A stretch of DNA of 7,668 nt from Erysipelotrichaceae bacterium. GTDB taxonomy: Bacteria; Bacillota_I; Bacilli_A; Erysipelotrichales; Erysipelotrichaceae. Location of the stretch: contig JAFOMB010000054.1 of NCBI GenBank assembly GCA_017419065.1, positions 1 through 7,668 on the forward strand. Direction: 5' to 3'. Made by a program: the position numbers and the translations under genes. Below, piece by piece: positions 6,137-7,668 of this stretch. The first letter of the stretch is position 1, and each line of letters begins with the position of its first letter. Below the pieces are notes generated by a model, which was not told the origin of the DNA, ran no database searches, and worked only from the letters and a program-made list of their open reading frames with translations.

Positions 6137-7668
6137 TCATTCCCACTCCACCGTTCCCGGAGGCTTGGAAGTGATATCATAGACGACTCTGTTGACATGC
6201 GGGACTTCGTTGACGATCCTGTTGGATACGATGTCGAGGAGTTCATAAGGGAGTTTGGCCCAGTCCGCTGTCATCCCGTCGATGGATGTGACAGCTCTCA
6301 CGACGATGGTGTAATCATAGGTCCTCTGATCGCCCATGACACCGACACTTCGGATGTTCGGCAGACAGGTGAAGTACTGCCAGACATCTCTCTGAAGTCC
6401 GGCTTTCGCAACTTCTTCTCTCAGGATCGCATCGGATTCCCGGACGATCTCCAGTTTCTCCTCTTCGATCTCCCCAAGGACCCGGATACCGAGTCCCGGA
6501 CCCGGGAACGGCTGCCGTTCCACGATCTCATCAGGAAGGCCCAGTTCCCTTCCCAGCTGTCTCACTTCATCCTTGAATAAGGTATTTAACGGTTCGATCA
6601 GTTCAAAGGAGATGTCCTTCGGAAGACCGCCGACATTGTGATGGGATTTGATCGTCTGAGAGGTCTTGGTGCCGCTCTCTATGACATCGGTATATAAGGT
6701 TCCCTGTGCCAGGAAACGGATCTCGGTATCCTGCAGGAGTTTCTTCACTTCATCGCGGAAGGTATAGACGAATTCCGCTCCGATGATCTTTCTCTTCGCT
6801 TCCGGGTCAGAAACGCCTTTTAATTTATCCAGGAAGCGTTTCGAGGCATCGATACAGATGAGGTTGAGGTCCATATTGCGGGTGAAAGTCTCTTTGACAG
6901 AAGCTGCTTCCCCTTTTCTCAATAAGCCGTGATCGATGAACATACAGTAGAGCTGATCTCCGATCGCCTTATCCAGAAGAGCTGCGACAACAGAGGAGTC
7001 AACGCCGCCGGATAACGCCAGAAGGACTTTCTCATCCCCGACTCTCTCCCTGATCTTCTTCACTTCTTCTTCAATGAAGTTCTTCATGGACCAGTTGGCC
7101 TCTGCCTTACAGATGTGGAAGACGAAGTTGCGGAGGATGTCATTGCCGTATTCACTGTTTCTGACTTCCGGATGGAACTGCAGGGTGTAGATCTTTCTTT
7201 CGTCATCAGCTGTCGCCGCAAACGGACAGGTAGCGGAAGAAGCCAGGGCTTTGAATCCATCGGCCATCTTCGTGACCTGATCGCCGTGCGACATCCACAC
7301 GGTCTGTCTTCGCGGAAGATCCTTGAACAGTAAAGAGTCTGTATCAGCGCTGATCTCTGCCCTTCCGTATTCTCTTTTCTCAGCCGCTTCGATCTTTCCT
7401 CCTAAGAGGTAGTGGCTCATCTGCATCCCGTAACAGATCCCCAGCACCGGGATCCCGCTTTCCAGGATCTTTGTATCGCACAAAGGTGATCCTTCTTCAT
7501 AGACGCTGTTAGGTCCTCCGGAGAAGATGATCCCCTTGACATCACCCTTTTTCAGGATCTCTTCTAAAGGGGTATCTCCCGGTAAGAGTTCACTGTAGAC
7601 GCCCATTTCCCGTATCCTCCGGGCGATGAGCTGATTGTACTGACTGCCGAAATCGAGCACGATGACCG
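6137..7668 (-). CDS. guaA: GMP synthase (glutamine-hydrolysing), N-terminus outside window
   Basis: Converts XMP, ATP and glutamine to GMP in purine synthesis, in the cytoplasm. The frame is open to base 7668 and reads VIVLDFGSQYNQLIARRIREMG, so the true start lies a few codons beyond the window; the GTG at 7660-7658 is an internal valine of the conserved first strand, not the start. Counting that valine as 1: class I glutamine amidotransferase domain about 1-185 with nucleophile C76 in GICYGMQ and H163/E165 in FHPEV; ATP pyrophosphatase domain with P-loop SGGVDSS (217-223); C-terminal dimerisation domain containing RQPFPGPGLGIRV (382-394) and the family's terminal KPPGTVEWE. About 510-515 residues in full, the normal length, with no missing catalytic residue. 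It ends at TGA 6139-6137 and is convergent with the GDPD gene. Its promoter and any upstream purine control are outside the window. Confidence 0.98.
   Translation of the reverse strand, partial: VIVLDFGSQYNQLIARRIREMGVYSELLPGDTPLEEILKKGDVKGIIFSGGPNSVYEEGSPLCDTKILESGIPVLGICYGMQMSHYLLGGKIEAAEKREYGRAEISADTDSLLFKDLPRRQTVWMSHGDQVTKMADGFKALASSATCPFAATADDERKIYTLQFHPEVRNSEYGNDILRNFVFHICKAEANWSMKNFIEEEVKKIRERVGDEKVLLALSGGVDSSVVAALLDKAIGDQLYCMFIDHGLLRKGEAASVKETFTRNMDLNLICIDASKRFLDKLKGVSDPEAKRKIIGAEFVYTFRDEVKKLLQDTEIRFLAQGTLYTDVIESGTKTSQTIKSHHNVGGLPKDISFELIEPLNTLFKDEVRQLGRELGLPDEIVERQPFPGPGLGIRVLGEIEEEKLEIVRESDAILREEVAKAGLQRDVWQYFTCLPNIRSVGVMGDQRTYDYTIVVRAVTSIDGMTADWAKLPYELLDIVSNRIVNEVPHVNRVVYDITSKPPGTVEWE

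Noticed and set aside
5974..6246. 90-codon minus-strand frame carrying the 11-residue repeats RLKKSHKYLKS and similar
   Set aside because: It starts inside guaA in a different frame, has no ribosome site, and ends in the terminator hairpin. The repeats are better described at the DNA level, though a former coding origin cannot be excluded.
6128..6580. 150-codon plus-strand frame
   Set aside because: Exact antisense of the highly conserved guaA C-terminal region.
7658..7660. GTG as the start of guaA
   Set aside because: Conserved residues (VIV before LDFGSQ) continue upstream to the window edge, so this codon is internal.

Overview
The window looks like ordinary chromosome of a low-to-mid GC Bacillota. 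The BlaI/M56 pair, the membrane-anchored GDPD, the AGGAG-type ribosome sites and the MmcQ/YjbR form with an N-terminal extension all fit that group. An Erysipelotrichia-like host is a guess from gene style only. No rRNA, tRNA, insertion sequence, CRISPR array or phage gene was seen.

Left part (1-3660) is all on the minus strand, in two transcription units. From right to left, an autoregulated-looking operon comes first: a BlaI/MecI-type repressor followed after 1 nt by an M56 (BlaR1/MecR1-type) membrane metallopeptidase with a C-terminal sensor region that is not a penicillin-binding domain. Its promoter (3631-3659) overlaps one of two related inverted repeats that look like operators, and it ends at a hairpin terminator (1411-1444). 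A second promoter (1364-1392) then drives a DUF5131 (phage Gp37/Gp68-type) cysteine-rich protein. An ATGA overlap couples this gene to an MmcQ/YjbR-family gene that leaves the window at base 1.

The middle (3661-6010) is on the plus strand. A small acidic beta-rich protein of unknown function overlaps by 23 nt the start of a seven-helix membrane protein that carries a glycerophosphodiester phosphodiesterase domain. The two are probably cotranscribed and translationally coupled. A 13-bp perfect hairpin (5979-6009) follows.

The right end (6137-7668) is guaA, GMP synthase, on the minus strand, running into the same hairpin from the other side; its first few codons lie outside the window. Between the hairpin and guaA are three diverged tandem copies of a 33-bp unit.

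How the genes may work together: BlaI and M56 form a sense-and-derepress pair, in which the peptidase senses an envelope signal and inactivates the repressor. No beta-lactamase or transporter target lies next to it, so its regulon is unknown. The GDPD and its small partner may act on glycerophosphodiesters or lipoteichoic-acid-type polymers at the membrane. I found no clearly new system. The best leads are the unusual BlaI operators, the small protein fused by overlap to the GDPD gene, the extra cysteine of the DUF5131 protein, and the 33-bp repeats.
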